Shown here: piece after piece, positions 1 to 8,290 of the stretch
Layout: every line of letters starts with the position of its first letter
How positions within the stretch are numbered: the first letter of the stretch is position 1
Origin: Rhizobiaceae bacterium
GTDB lineage: Bacteria; Pseudomonadota; Alphaproteobacteria; Rhizobiales; Rhizobiaceae
Direction of reading: 5' to 3'
NCBI GenBank assembly: GCA_017644105.1
Contig: JAEPMD010000029.1
Span: 1 to 40,549, forward strand
DNA length: 40,549 nucleotides
Notes under the pieces: model-generated
What the model was told of the DNA's origin: nothing
Database searches by the model: none
The model's input: the letters and a program-made list of their open reading frames with translations, nothing else
Made by a program: the position numbers and the translations under genes

Positions 1-236
1 CCCGGTGGCAGCTTAATAAGGGTCAGAACGCACTTATAAACCAGATCAAAACTGTTCAGAAAAACCGATCCACTTCTATCTTCCAAAGCATCAACACCAC
101 CTGTTTGATACAGATCATACCATCGATAGAAAGTTGACCTTGGAATCCCCAGTTTGTCCAATGTTTGCTTAGCAGATAAATGCGATTGTTCAACAAGCCT
201 AATAATCTCAAGCTTCTCTTCAGATGGATATCTCAT
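1..236 (-). CDS. IS3-family transposase orfB, 5' part only
   Basis: The frame opens with an ATG whose first bases overlap the orfA stop (ATGA). The first 55 or so residues look like the N-terminal helix-turn-helix part of IS3 orfB proteins (EKLEIIRLVEQSHL, then IPRSTFYRWYDLYQTGG, then LEDRS). After that the expected continuation towards the DDE integrase core is not recognisable, although the frame stays open to the window edge. The catalytic domain is therefore absent from the window. Overlapping ATGA suggests translational coupling, whereas many IS3 elements use programmed frameshifting at this point. It is either truncated by the window or joined to foreign DNA near base 72. Confidence 0.65.
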   Translation of the reverse strand, partial: MRYPSEEKLEIIRLVEQSHLSAKQTLDKLGIPRSTFYRWYDLYQTGGVDALEDRSGSVFLNSFDLVYKCVLTLIKLPP

Positions 237-619
237 TCTTGGTCGTCCCCATCCTCGTACATGCTTTTTTTGAGAAGCCGTAATTCGAGAGCTTGCTCAG
301 CGACCACTTCCTTTAAATCACGTGCTTCTTTGCGAAGGCTCTTAACTTCTCCTGTATTCGCTTCGCGTGCAGTATCACCAGCCAATCGCTTTTTACCAGC
401 CTCTAAAAATTCCTTCGACCATGAATAATATTGGCTTTGGGCAATGCCTTCCTGACGGCACAGTTCAGCAATGCTGTCTTCACCACGAAGGCCAGCTAAT
501 ACAATTCGTATCTTATCTTCTGAGGAATATTTGCGCCGTGTCTGTCGTCGAATTTCTTTTACAACACGATCTGCTTCGTCTTTGGCTCGCTCGTTCTTTC
601 GTCTCATCATTTGCTCCAT
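233..619 (-). CDS. IS3-family transposase orfA
   Basis: This 128-residue protein has the usual orfA composition. A basic N-terminus leads into a helix-turn-helix around residues 29-70 (RKYSSEDKIRIVLAGLRGE, then SIAELCRQEGI and QYYSWSKEFLEAG), and a coiled-coil segment follows at about 90-120 (KSLRKEARDLKEVVAEQALE) ending in LLKKSMYEDG. The helix-turn-helix would bind the element's terminal repeats, and the leucine-rich coil would pair OrfA with the OrfAB transposase. It is full length for the family. The start used is the first ATG at 619; the ATG pair three and four codons inside is a possible alternative. Because orfB is incomplete here, this copy is unlikely to move by itself. Confidence 0.85.
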   Translation of the reverse strand: MEQMMRRKNERAKDEADRVVKEIRRQTRRKYSSEDKIRIVLAGLRGEDSIAELCRQEGIAQSQYYSWSKEFLEAGKKRLAGDTAREANTGEVKSLRKEARDLKEVVAEQALELRLLKKSMYEDGDDQE

Positions 620-693
620 ATGGGCTATGATGAGCCTAAATCACTCTCTTATAAAATCAAACCAATCTGTCCATAAGGCGCTGACGGGTTACA

Positions 694-1146
694 AGAAACG
701 CCTGCAGCATCGGCTAGATCTTTACGATACATAACCATTGAAGATTCACCGTAGAATGGGGCAGCGTAGAGTGTGCCATTGTGTGACAAACCGTTACGCA
801 TAGCTGGCAACATATCATCAATGTCATAATCAGCACTGAATTCTAGTGCCTCAATCCAACCTGCTTCACCCCAAATTGGAGCTTCCTGCATGCCGATATT
901 GATGATGTCATACTGACCACCGCCTGTCGCAGTATCGGAAGTTACTTGCTCGCGCAAGACGCCTTCTTCCAAAGAAACCCAGTTGAGCTTAACGCCAGTT
1001 TCTTCAGTATACTTCTCAGCAACTTTCTGCATGTTTATCATGTGACCGTTGTTCACGATCGCAATCGTTAACTCAGCAGCAGAAGCTGTAAGTGCTGTTG
1101 ATGTGCACAGTGCAAGGGCGATTGCACCTTTCCTAATTACTTTCAT
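694..1146 (-). pseudogene. ABC sugar-alcohol binding protein, truncated by the IS
   Basis: The frame begins at ATG 1146 behind a strong GGGAGGAA ribosome site and encodes a signal peptide (MKVIRKGAIALALCTSTALT, cleaved near ASA-AE). The mature start closely resembles sorbitol/mannitol binding proteins of the SmoE/MtlE type, with KLNWVSLEEGVLREQVTSD, GGGQYDIINIG and YAAPFYGESSMVMYRKDL. After about 150 residues (DAAGVS) the frame runs into the IS end at 693 and stops at 649 within IS sequence. Full-length relatives have roughly 430 residues, so the hinge and C-terminal lobe are lost and the product should not bind sugar. The downstream permease genes expected in such an operon would lie beyond the IS, outside the window. 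Remnant status is confident; the exact substrate is inferred. Confidence 0.8.
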
Positions 1147-1904
1147 AAATTCCTCCCTGGAAATAGACGCCCCATGCGTCTTGAGAAAATCATCGTTTAA
1201 AACATGCACGCTCGTCTAATATTTTTATTGCTATGATATATACTATTTTGTCAATTATTTCGCTGTTTTTTCTAAAAATATGACGTTTTTGTATAAGCGC
1301 ACGGTATTTATGCAGTATTTGAAGTGTGTTTTTGTCTAGAAACTATGTGACTTGATAGGCCTAAATATCATTGATGCACTGCAATATAAGGCTTTGATTC
1401 ATTTTATAACGTGACGTTTAAAATTATGATCTTACAAAAAACTACGCTCTGAGAAAGGTGAAAAAAGTATCACCATCCGGTATCGCATAAAATATAAGCA
1501 GTCAGGCTTTATGTTTCTGTTGCCCGATATACTGCCAAACCAAATCTGTCTTCGACAAAAATTGCAGAAAAACTTCGAACAATTTTGCTTAGTCTAAAAG
1601 TGAATTGTAACAATATGGAACTGCCAAATGAGTTCGGACAAGTCAGGGTAACTTTCGATACCGTGAATATACCTAATAATACAATGGAGTTAGTTGTGCC
1701 CGCCGTGTGCCCACAATGCGGGACAATTATTCAAAAAATCACAAGTTAATTCAATTTAAACCGATTAGAATTTGTCAAGCCTATTTTCAAGCGAGCTGAC
1801 TTTATGTATGCATCCCTATCACTTTACATCAGTGAACTGTTGGGTGCCAATCCAAAACAATTTTCCGAGGTGAGAAGAGAAGCCTTGGATTGATAGGAAA
1901 AGAC
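1147..1904. other. Gene-poor gap between the IS-interrupted gene and pntA
   Basis: About 750 bases without a recognisable gene. The first 150 bases on the minus side should hold the promoter of the truncated binding-protein gene. The only coding hint is a frame that stays open from 1498 to 1749 and ends in a CxxC motif (listed separately). The last 150 bases upstream of pntA must contain its promoter, but no confident -35/-10 pair was picked out. Confidence 0.5.
1615..1749 (+). CDS. Possible small CxxC protein or gene remnant (44 residues)
   Basis: The frame from ATG 1615 encodes 44 residues ending in VVPAVCPQCGTIIQKITS, with one CPQC knuckle such as small zinc-ribbon proteins carry. The same frame is open back to 1498, giving a further 39 residues (with SVARYTAKP and KIAEKLRTILLSLKVN), but that stretch has no ATG; GTG 1600 and TTG 1585 are the only alternative starts. 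There is no good ribosome site before any of them. It could be a genuine short protein, the 3' end of a degraded gene, or chance. No family was recognised. Confidence 0.25.
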   Translation: MELPNEFGQVRVTFDTVNIPNNTMELVVPAVCPQCGTIIQKITS

Positions 1905-3473
1905 ATGACCATAATTGGAACGCCGAAAGAGACGGCGAAGGATGAAAATCGCGTCGCGATGACACCGCAATCTGTCAAAGAACTTCAAAAACTTGGCTAT
2001 GATTGCATAATTCAAAGTGGAGCGGGTGCTGCCGCTCGTTTTTCAGATGCTGACTATAAAGAGGCGGGTGCAACCGTTGTTAAGACAGCAAAAGATCTTT
2101 GGGACAAGGCAGATGTCGTTGCCAAGGTTCGTCCGCCAAGCGCGACTGAATCCAAAAAAATGCGCGACGGCCAAACAGTCATAAGTTTCGTATATCCAAC
2201 GGATAATGAAAAGCTGATGAAATCGGCAGCCGAAGCCGGCAGCACGTTGATTGCAATGGACATGGTGCCACGTATTTCTCGTGCACAGAAAATGGATGCA
2301 TTGTCCTCCATGGCAAATATAGCTGGTTATCGCGCTGTTGTCGAAGCAAGTAATAATTTCGGTCGTTTCTTTACCGGTCAAATTACCGCCGCTGGTAAAG
2401 TACCACCTGCAAAAATCATGGTAGTTGGTGCCGGTGTTGCAGGTCTTGCCGCCATTGGTGCAGCCCAAAGCATGGGCGCCATTGTTCGCGCCTTTGACGT
2501 GCGCCCTGAAGTTGCTGAGCAAATTGAATCCATGGGTGCTGAATTCCTATTCCTTGATTTTGACGATAATCAAGATGGTGCAGGTACCGGTGGTTATGCC
2601 GCGCCATCATCTCCTGAATTCCGTGAAAAGCAATTAGAACTCTTTCGTGAACAAGCTCCTGATGTTGACATCGTCATCACAACAGCATTGATTCCGGGAC
2701 GTGATGCGCCAAAACTATGGCTGAAAGATATGGTTGAAGCCATGAAGCCAGGTTCCGTTGTTGTCGATTTGGCAGCAGAGCGTGGCGGTAACTGCGATCT
2801 GACGGTTAAAGATGAGAAGATTGAAACCGAAAATGGCGTGACCATTATTGGCTACACAGATTTTCCGAGTCGCATGGCAACACAGTCTTCAACGCTTTAT
2901 GCAACGAATATCCGCCATATGATGTCTGATCTGACACCAGAAAAAGATGGCGTGATTGTCCATGACATGGAAGATGACGTAATCCGTGGTGCAACGGTTG
3001 CCCATAAAAAAGAAATTACTTTCCCTCCACCGAAGCCGAAAATTGCAGCAATTGCTGCTGCTAAACCGAAAGAGCCTGAAAAGACTCCGGAAGAACTGGC
3101 AGCAGAAGAAGCAGCCGCCTTTAAAAAGGCAACGAAGCAACAAGTTGGTTTGCTATTAGCTGGTGGTCTGCTTGTGCTCGGTGTTGGTACTGTTGCGCCA
3201 GCAAGCTTCATGCAGCACTTCATTGTGTTTGTCTTGGCCGTATTTGTTGGCTTCCAGGTTATTTGGAATGTGAGCCATTCACTACATACACCATTGATGG
3301 CTGTGACCAATGCGATTTCATCGATCATCATTTTGGGTGCATTGATGCAAATCGGATCCGGGTCCTTCCTCGTTATTCTCCTTGCTGCATTGTCTGTCTT
3401 TATGGCGAGTTTGAATATCTTTGGTGGCTTCCTCGTCACGCGTCGCATGCTTGCCATGTTCCAGAAGTCTTAA
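1905..3473 (+). CDS. pntA: NAD(P) transhydrogenase subunit alpha
   Basis: The alpha subunit of the proton-translocating transhydrogenase passes hydride between NAD(H) and NADP(H) and couples this to the membrane proton gradient, mainly to make NADPH. The N-terminal two thirds is the soluble NAD(H)-binding domain, opening IGTPKETAKDENRVAMTP, with a Rossmann glycine motif (GAGVAGLAAIGAAQSMGA) around residue 175. A Pro/Ala/Glu-rich linker near residues 380-410 leads to about four membrane helices. Alpha is one fused chain, as in E. coli, rather than the split PntAA/PntAB seen in many alphaproteobacteria. The start is placed at ATG 1905 behind AGGAAA rather than at the upstream TTG 1890. pntB follows after 13 bases. 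Confidence 0.95.
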   Translation: MTIIGTPKETAKDENRVAMTPQSVKELQKLGYDCIIQSGAGAAARFSDADYKEAGATVVKTAKDLWDKADVVAKVRPPSATESKKMRDGQTVISFVYPTDNEKLMKSAAEAGSTLIAMDMVPRISRAQKMDALSSMANIAGYRAVVEASNNFGRFFTGQITAAGKVPPAKIMVVGAGVAGLAAIGAAQSMGAIVRAFDVRPEVAEQIESMGAEFLFLDFDDNQDGAGTGGYAAPSSPEFREKQLELFREQAPDVDIVITTALIPGRDAPKLWLKDMVEAMKPGSVVVDLAAERGGNCDLTVKDEKIETENGVTIIGYTDFPSRMATQSSTLYATNIRHMMSDLTPEKDGVIVHDMEDDVIRGATVAHKKEITFPPPKPKIAAIAAAKPKEPEKTPEELAAEEAAAFKKATKQQVGLLLAGGLLVLGVGTVAPASFMQHFIVFVLAVFVGFQVIWNVSHSLHTPLMAVTNAISSIIILGALMQIGSGSFLVILLAALSVFMASLNIFGGFLVTRRMLAMFQKS

Positions 3474-3486
3474 GGGGAGAAGTTAA

Positions 3487-4929
3487 ATGAGTATTGGTCT
3501 TACTACGGCTGCATATGTTGTTGCAGCAGTCCTCTTCATTCTATCCCTTGGTGGTCTGTCAGGACAAGAAAGTGCAAAACGCGCGGTTTGGTATGGTATT
3601 GTTGGGATGGCTTTGGCTGTTCTTGCGACTTTGATGGGTCCAGGATCTGGTCTTTGGTATTTGTCTATACCGCTCATCATTGGTGGTGGTGTCATTGGTT
3701 ATATGGTCGCCCAGCGCGTTCAGATGACAGAGATGCCGCAACTTGTTGCAGCCATGCACTCACTCGTCGGTTTGGCTGCTGTATTTGTTGCCTTCATTGC
3801 GCATTTTGAAATTGATAACGTGCGCTATGCGCAGGAAGTGTCTGGAGAAGATGTGAAATCGCTTGGCGCTTTTGCGGCTTTAATTGCCAAGAAGTCAGCG
3901 GTTGAAATCAACATTCTTCGTGTTGAATTATATCTCGGCCTTTTCATTGGTGCGATCACATTTACCGGTTCTGTTATTGCCTTTGGTAAGCTTGCCGGCA
4001 AGGTGACATCTGCCGCTGAAAAGCTACCAGGTGGCCATGCGCTCAATGCAGGTGCTGCGATTATCTCTTTGATCTGCTTGATCTGGTATTTCAACACCGG
4101 TGGTCTTTTGCCGCTCATCATCATGACAATCATGGCGCTGTTTATCGGTTACCATTTGATCATGGGTATCGGTGGTGCTGATATGCCTGTTGTTGTGTCC
4201 ATGCTGAACTCATATTCTGGCTGGGCTGCGGCAGCGATCGGTTTCTCCTTGGGCAACGACCTTCTCATTGTGGTTGGTGCGCTTGTGGGTTCATCCGGTG
4301 CGATTTTGTCATACATCATGTGTAAAGCGATGAACCGTTCGTTCATTAGCGTTATTCTTGGTGGCTTTGGTGGTGCATCTGGTCCTGCGATGGAAATTGA
4401 AGGTGAGCAAATCGCTATCGATGCAGATGGTGTTGCAACAGCCCTTGATGAAGCTGATAGCATTGTCATCGTGCCAGGTTACGGCATGGCGGTTGCCCAA
4501 GCTCAGGCTTCGATTTCTGAGCTAACAAGACGCCTTCGCGCAAAAGGCAAAGAAGTTCGTTTTGCGATTCACCCAGTTGCAGGTCGTTTGCCTGGTCATA
4601 TGAACGTGCTATTGGCGGAAGCCAAAGTGCCATATGACATTGTGATGGAAATGGATGAAATCAATGACGATTTCCCAGATACAGATGTCTGTATCATTGT
4701 TGGTTCCAACGACATTGTGAATCCAGCAGCACAAGAAGATCCAAATTCTCCAATTGCCGGCATGCCTGTATTGGAAGTATGGAAAGCCAAACAAGTGTTT
4801 GTGTCAAAACGTGGTCAGGGTACCGGTTACTCTGGCATCGAGAACCCGCTTTTCTTTAAAGAGAATACGCGCATGTTCTATGGCGATGCAAAACAGTCTG
4901 TCGACATGTTGTTGCAGAAAATTTCATAA
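3487..4929 (+). CDS. pntB: NAD(P) transhydrogenase subunit beta
   Basis: The 480-residue beta subunit carries most of the proton channel and the NADP(H)-binding domain. The N-terminal 270 residues are a series of membrane helices with small polar loops. The C-terminal domain contains the conserved [12 protein letters not shown] nucleotide loop, then [22 protein letters not shown], and ends with [11 protein letters not shown], all diagnostic of PntB. Length agrees with the family (about 460-480). An AGGGGAGA site precedes the ATG, and a strong rho-independent terminator follows 30 bases after the stop, so pntAB form a two-gene operon. Confidence 0.96.
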   Translation: MSIGLTTAAYVVAAVLFILSLGGLSGQESAKRAVWYGIVGMALAVLATLMGPGSGLWYLSIPLIIGGGVIGYMVAQRVQMTEMPQLVAAMHSLVGLAAVFVAFIAHFEIDNVRYAQEVSGEDVKSLGAFAALIAKKSAVEINILRVELYLGLFIGAITFTGSVIAFGKLAGKVTSAAEKLPGGHALNAGAAIISLICLIWYFNTGGLLPLIIMTIMALFIGYHLIMGIGGADMPVVVSMLNSYSGWAAAAIGFSLGNDLLIVVGALVGSSGAILSYIMCKAMNRSFISVILGGFGGASGPAMEIEGEQIAIDADGVATALDEADSIVIVPGYGMAVAQAQASISELTRRLRAKGKEVRFAIHPVAGRLPGHMNVLLAEAKVPYDIVMEMDEINDDFPDTDVCIIVGSNDIVNPAAQEDPNSPIAGMPVLEVWKAKQVFVSKRGQGTGYSGIENPLFFKENTRMFYGDAKQSVDMLLQKIS

Positions 4930-4958
4930 TTCGGTCTTTCCAGTTAGATTTATAAGGC

Positions 4959-4986
4959 GAGGGCGGTTTATCCGCCCTCTTTTTTT
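4959..4986 (+). terminator. Rho-independent terminator of pntAB
   Basis: A perfect 8-bp stem (GAGGGCGG / CCGCCCTC) with a five-base loop is followed at once by seven T residues. Confidence 0.9.
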
Positions 4987-4991
4987 GCTAA

Positions 4992-5033
4992 TTGATCTGG
5001 CTCAAGGTGTCCATCTTTCCATTATCTTATGCT
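4992..5033 (+). promoter_or_regulatory. FNR/FixK-like box and -10 element upstream of the VIT gene
   Basis: TTGATCTGGCTCAA at 4992-5005 fits TTGA-N6-TCAA, the FNR/FixK consensus. A -10-like TATGCT lies at 5028-5033. If transcription starts near 5040, the box centre is about 41.5 bases upstream, the classic position for activation by this family. The same box and spacing recur before the stress-protein gene at 7329. Confidence 0.6.
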
Positions 5034-5053
5034 GATCAGAGATAGGAGCAGAT

Positions 5054-5761
5054 ATGGAGCACGGACACTCGGTTCAGGAAATCCGTAAACGCTTAACGGA
5101 AAAGAACGCACCCAGCGATTTGCGAGATTTCGTTTATGGCAGCATTGATGGCACGATCACGACTTTTGCGATTGTTGCAGGTGTTGAAGGTGCAAACCTG
5201 TCGCCGTCTATCATCATCGCGCTCGGGTTTGCGAATGTGTTAGCCGACGGGTTTTCTATGGCCGCAAGCAATTATAGTGGCACAAAGGCCGAGCTTGATG
5301 ACATGAAGCGTCTGCGGCAAGTTGAACTTCGCCATCTACAGACCAATCCAGAAGGTGAACGAGAAGAGATTCGTCAGATATTGATACTAAAAGGTCTGGA
5401 AGGAAAGGTTCTGGAAGGCGCTGTTGAGGCCATCACGTCTCAACAAGAACGTTGGATCGATATGATGATGGTCGAGGAATATGGCGTGCTACCGCAAAAC
5501 CCAAATCCAATACGTGCAGCCCTCATTACGTTTTTTGCCTTCGTGATATGTGGGATGATACCGCTACTGTCTTATATGTTAGGTTTGGGAGATGCCTTTT
5601 TGGCTGCTGCCATTGGAACCGGGATGACATTCTTTTTCATTGGTGCGCTGAAAAGCAGATGGTCTTTGCAGCACTGGATGTGGTCAGGGTTAGAAACGCT
5701 TGGCATTGGCGGCATTGCAGCGGCCTTAGCTTATTTTGTTGGAACACTCTTTGCCACTTAG
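5054..5761 (+). CDS. VIT1/CCC1-family iron/manganese transporter
   Basis: This 235-residue membrane protein has the family signature near the N-terminus, DFVYGSIDGTITTFAIVAGVEGA, followed by helices with LGFANVLADGFSMAASNY. A charged cytoplasmic segment with many Glu residues (about 75-150) corresponds to the metal-binding region of plant and yeast VIT1/CCC1. Three further helices form the C-terminus (ALITFFAFVICGMIPLLSYM and after). Family members move Fe2+ or Mn2+ out of the cytoplasm. GATAGGAG precedes the ATG. The FNR-like box upstream suggests low-oxygen control, which would fit handling of ferrous iron; that link is inference. Its stop overlaps the convergent nnr gene by four bases. Confidence 0.88.
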   Translation: MEHGHSVQEIRKRLTEKNAPSDLRDFVYGSIDGTITTFAIVAGVEGANLSPSIIIALGFANVLADGFSMAASNYSGTKAELDDMKRLRQVELRHLQTNPEGEREEIRQILILKGLEGKVLEGAVEAITSQQERWIDMMMVEEYGVLPQNPNPIRAALITFFAFVICGMIPLLSYMLGLGDAFLAAAIGTGMTFFFIGALKSRWSLQHWMWSGLETLGIGGIAAALAYFVGTLFAT

Positions 5762-7245
5762 TCAAAGCCCTTTTCATATATGTCTTGAATAACTTTATGC
5801 AGTGCCTGTTCTAGATCCGATGAAATGAGACCAGGACCAGCCACTTTGCCCGCTTCCCCATGGAACCAAACACCAGCGCAAGCGGCTTCAAACTCTGCCA
5901 TGCCTTGGGCCAATAAACCGCAAATCATTCCGCATAATACATCGCCGCTGCCCGCTGTTGCCAGCCAAGGAGGTGCATTGTTTGAGATTGCGGCGTTTCC
6001 ATTTGCATTAGCAATCACACTATCTGGTCCCTTCAACAAAATAGTTGCGTCCGCGCGTTGAGCCGCTGATATGGTCTTAGCAAGTTTGTCATTTTCAGAT
6101 GCCAAATCCGGAAACAGTCGGGCAAATTCACCGTCATGCGGCGTTAATATGGTTGGCGCTGATCTGGTCTTTATCACATTAAATAATTCGTCGGGTTTTA
6201 GCGAAAACGCAGTTAACGCGCCCGCATCCAAGACGACAGATCTTTTACTTTTCAATATGAGTTTCACCAGATCGCGCGTGCTATGGTTTGGATCGAGGCC
6301 TGGCCCCACACTGATGGCATTAATCCTATTGTCGCCGAGAATGCATTCTAGATCCTGAGCACAATCCATTTGTGTCAGCATGATTGCATCGGAGTGTGCC
6401 GCATGGGCTGCCATGGTTTCAGAAGGGCAGGCAATGGTTACCAATCCAGCACCTATTCTTAGAGCTGCTTTTGCCATTAAACGTGCAGCGCCGGATTTGT
6501 CCAAGCCACCCGATATTGCCAGAGCATGACCACGATTATATTTATGACCGGTTTCTGTCAGAAACGGATATTGATCTTGCCATAAAGCGGGTGCGTTTAA
6601 ATAGGTACTCGGTGCAATCTCAGTTAGGACGTCTTCTGTAATGCCTATTTGTCCAAGAAAAACCTCACCGCACAATTGTCGGCCAGGATATAGAAAATGC
6701 CCGGGCTTATAGCGAAAGAATGTTGCCGTAACATCCGCTTGAACTGCGCATCCTGAAATCACTCCAGATTTTCCGTTTACGCCACTTGGCAGATCCACAG
6801 CCAAGACCGGGGTCGCAGATGCATTGATCGTTTCGATAAATTCGGCATAGTGACCTTCGATATCGCGCGTAAGGCCAGCACCAAAAATAGCGTCGACAAT
6901 TAGATCATATTCGTCAAAATCTGGGTCGCTTAATAGTTCCGCGTCGTTGGACATGTGATCAAATGCGAGCTTCGCGTCACCCGATATCTTGCTCTGATCA
7001 CCGATAATTGACACGCTGACTTTGCAATCTTTGTTCAGCAGTAAATTGGCAAGCACAAAACCATCACCACCATTATTGCCGGTGCCTGCAACGATCAAAA
7101 TCCTTTGCGCTTCTGGAAAATGTTTTTCAATCGCTGCAAATAATATTTCCCCCGCCTTTTGCATGAGGTCTATGCCGGGAATGCCGCCCTTAATGGTCAA
7201 TGCATCTGCTTTTGACATCTGATCTGGGGTTAAGAGTTCATGCAT
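5758..7245 (-). CDS. nnr: Bifunctional NAD(P)HX epimerase / ADP-dependent NAD(P)HX dehydratase
   Basis: This enzyme repairs hydrated, inactive NADHX and NADPHX. Residues 1 to about 210 form the YjeF_N epimerase domain (AGTGNNGGDGFVLANLL, DAIFGAGLTRDI, AVDLPSGVNGKSG). The rest is the ribokinase-like dehydratase domain, with YNRGHALAISGGLDKSGAARL, ILTPHDGEFARLFP and the ATAGSGDVLCG motif. The fused arrangement is the usual bacterial one and 495 residues is normal length. I prefer ATG 7245 (MHELLTPDQMSKAD), because an AGGAT site lies at the right distance and the family normally starts there; ATG 7275 is possible. It stands alone on the minus strand, convergent with the VIT gene. Confidence 0.93.
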   Translation of the reverse strand: MHELLTPDQMSKADALTIKGGIPGIDLMQKAGEILFAAIEKHFPEAQRILIVAGTGNNGGDGFVLANLLLNKDCKVSVSIIGDQSKISGDAKLAFDHMSNDAELLSDPDFDEYDLIVDAIFGAGLTRDIEGHYAEFIETINASATPVLAVDLPSGVNGKSGVISGCAVQADVTATFFRYKPGHFLYPGRQLCGEVFLGQIGITEDVLTEIAPSTYLNAPALWQDQYPFLTETGHKYNRGHALAISGGLDKSGAARLMAKAALRIGAGLVTIACPSETMAAHAAHSDAIMLTQMDCAQDLECILGDNRINAISVGPGLDPNHSTRDLVKLILKSKRSVVLDAGALTAFSLKPDELFNVIKTRSAPTILTPHDGEFARLFPDLASENDKLAKTISAAQRADATILLKGPDSVIANANGNAAISNNAPPWLATAGSGDVLCGMICGLLAQGMAEFEAACAGVWFHGEAGKVAGPGLISSDLEQALHKVIQDIYEKGFD

Positions 7246-7328
7246 AAAAGATCCTGCGATTGGTATGCCACACATTTAATAAAGCGAGATTGGCGGCTTC
7301 ATAATAACTTGAAAAAATATCGAACGCT

Positions 7329-7370
7329 TTGATCTGGCGCAAGGCGCTTGGTTGCGCTCTCCACTAAAGT
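7329..7370 (+). promoter_or_regulatory. FixK/FNR-like box and -10 element upstream of the stress-protein gene
   Basis: TTGATCTGGCGCAA at 7329-7342 fits TTG(A/C)-N6-(T/G)CAA, the FixK-type consensus. It differs by one base from the box before the VIT gene. A -10-like TAAAGT lies at 7365-7370, exactly 36 bases from box start to hexamer, the same as at 4992/5028. Confidence 0.55.
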
Positions 7371-7396
7371 GAAGGCAACACAAAGGAGAAGTGAAT

Positions 7397-8251
7397 ATGA
7401 GCAAAGATACTATTTTGACCTTTATAGGCACCTCATGTCCTGATGACACAGTGCAAAAGGCAATCGTTATGGCAGAGGAAGCAAATGCCCATCTGTCTGT
7501 TGTGATTATTGCTGTTGCCCCGCAATTATATTCCTATGGCTATGGCATTGCTTATGGCCGTTTTGTTGGTGTTGAAAATTGGTCTGAAGAGATCAAAGAT
7601 ATGACCGATGATATTAATGCCAAATCTGATTCCGTTGAAAAAATGGTCCAAGAAGCTGGTATCTCAACTGATGTTGTCATGGAGTTTTGTGACGTTTCGG
7701 TTCTGCGCAGCGCGGTAACGAGCCATGCATGCCTTGCCGATCGCGTTGTTCTTTTGGAGCATTCAGGATTGCCCGCTGATGTCTTGGATGGCGTGATATC
7801 CGGCGTTATTTTTGACGCGCCTTCGGGGCTTATTCACGGACAGAATAGTGATAAAGTAGCCGTTGCTAGCAAAAGCGCCTTTATCGCTTGGGATTCCAGC
7901 AAACATTGTGCCGCAGCTATAAAGAGTGCATTGCCTTTGTTTGATAGCGAAACTGAAGTCACCATTGCCGTGTTTGATCCAGTCAGACGCGAGGGTGAAG
8001 ATGGTGAAGAGCCGGGTGCGGATCTAGCAAGTTGGCTCAGCCGTCACGATCTAAAAGTCACGATAGAGCAATATCCATCTGGTGGTGACGAGATTGGAAA
8101 TTGCATATTAAAGCGCGCGAGAGAAAAAGGTGCTGATCTGGTCGTCATGGGCGGTTACGGACATATGAAAATTCGCCAGCAATTGTTTGGCGGGACCACA
8201 GAAACCATGCTCGAACAAAAGGAACTGCCGATTTTGATCGCACATAAATAA
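7397..8251 (+). CDS. Universal stress protein (UspA family)
   Basis: The 284-residue soluble protein is double the size of a single Usp domain. The C-terminal half ends with the ATP-binding signature GADLVVMGGYGHMKIRQQLFGGTTETML, matching the G-2x-G-9x-G-S/T pattern, then PILIAHK. The N-terminal half has the same fold pattern (ILTFIGTSCPDDTVQKAIVMAEE) but lacks the glycine loop, so probably only one half binds nucleotide. Start: ATG 7397 is seven bases from AGGAGA, better than GTG 7391, which is one base away. The FixK-like box suggests induction at low oxygen, as is known for several Usp genes. The molecular role is unknown. Confidence 0.9.
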   Translation: MSKDTILTFIGTSCPDDTVQKAIVMAEEANAHLSVVIIAVAPQLYSYGYGIAYGRFVGVENWSEEIKDMTDDINAKSDSVEKMVQEAGISTDVVMEFCDVSVLRSAVTSHACLADRVVLLEHSGLPADVLDGVISGVIFDAPSGLIHGQNSDKVAVASKSAFIAWDSSKHCAAAIKSALPLFDSETEVTIAVFDPVRREGEDGEEPGADLASWLSRHDLKVTIEQYPSGGDEIGNCILKRAREKGADLVVMGGYGHMKIRQQLFGGTTETMLEQKELPILIAHK

Positions 8252-8259
8252 CTCATGTT

Positions 8260-8290
8260 TGGGCGCGGCTTTCGCGCCCATTCTCTTATT
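8260..8290. terminator. Terminator between the convergent usp and lysR genes
   Basis: An 8-bp stem (TGGGCGCG / CGCGCCCA) with loop GCTTT is followed by the T-rich TTCTCTTATT on the plus strand. The hairpin also forms on the minus strand, but the tail there is weaker. Confidence 0.7.

Larger units (their letters stand above)
1..693 (-). mobile_element. IS3-family insertion sequence, incomplete
   Basis: Two overlapping reading frames (orfA 619-233, orfB from 236) have the standard IS3-family two-gene layout. The outer end is best placed at 693, because the minus strand there begins TGTAACCCGTCAGCGCC and IS3-family ends start with TG; just beyond it the reading frame of a transporter gene resumes. 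The opposite end is not seen: the window stops inside orfB, and the typical orfB protein pattern seems to be lost after about residue 55 (near base 72), so 1-71 may belong to another sequence or to a deleted copy. No target duplication can be checked because only one end is present. Confidence 0.75.

Noticed and set aside
3263-3490. Overlapping frames on both strands across pntAB, the galactosidases and the TRAP genes
   Set aside because: They are shadow frames of well-supported genes with no ribosome sites or recognisable domains.
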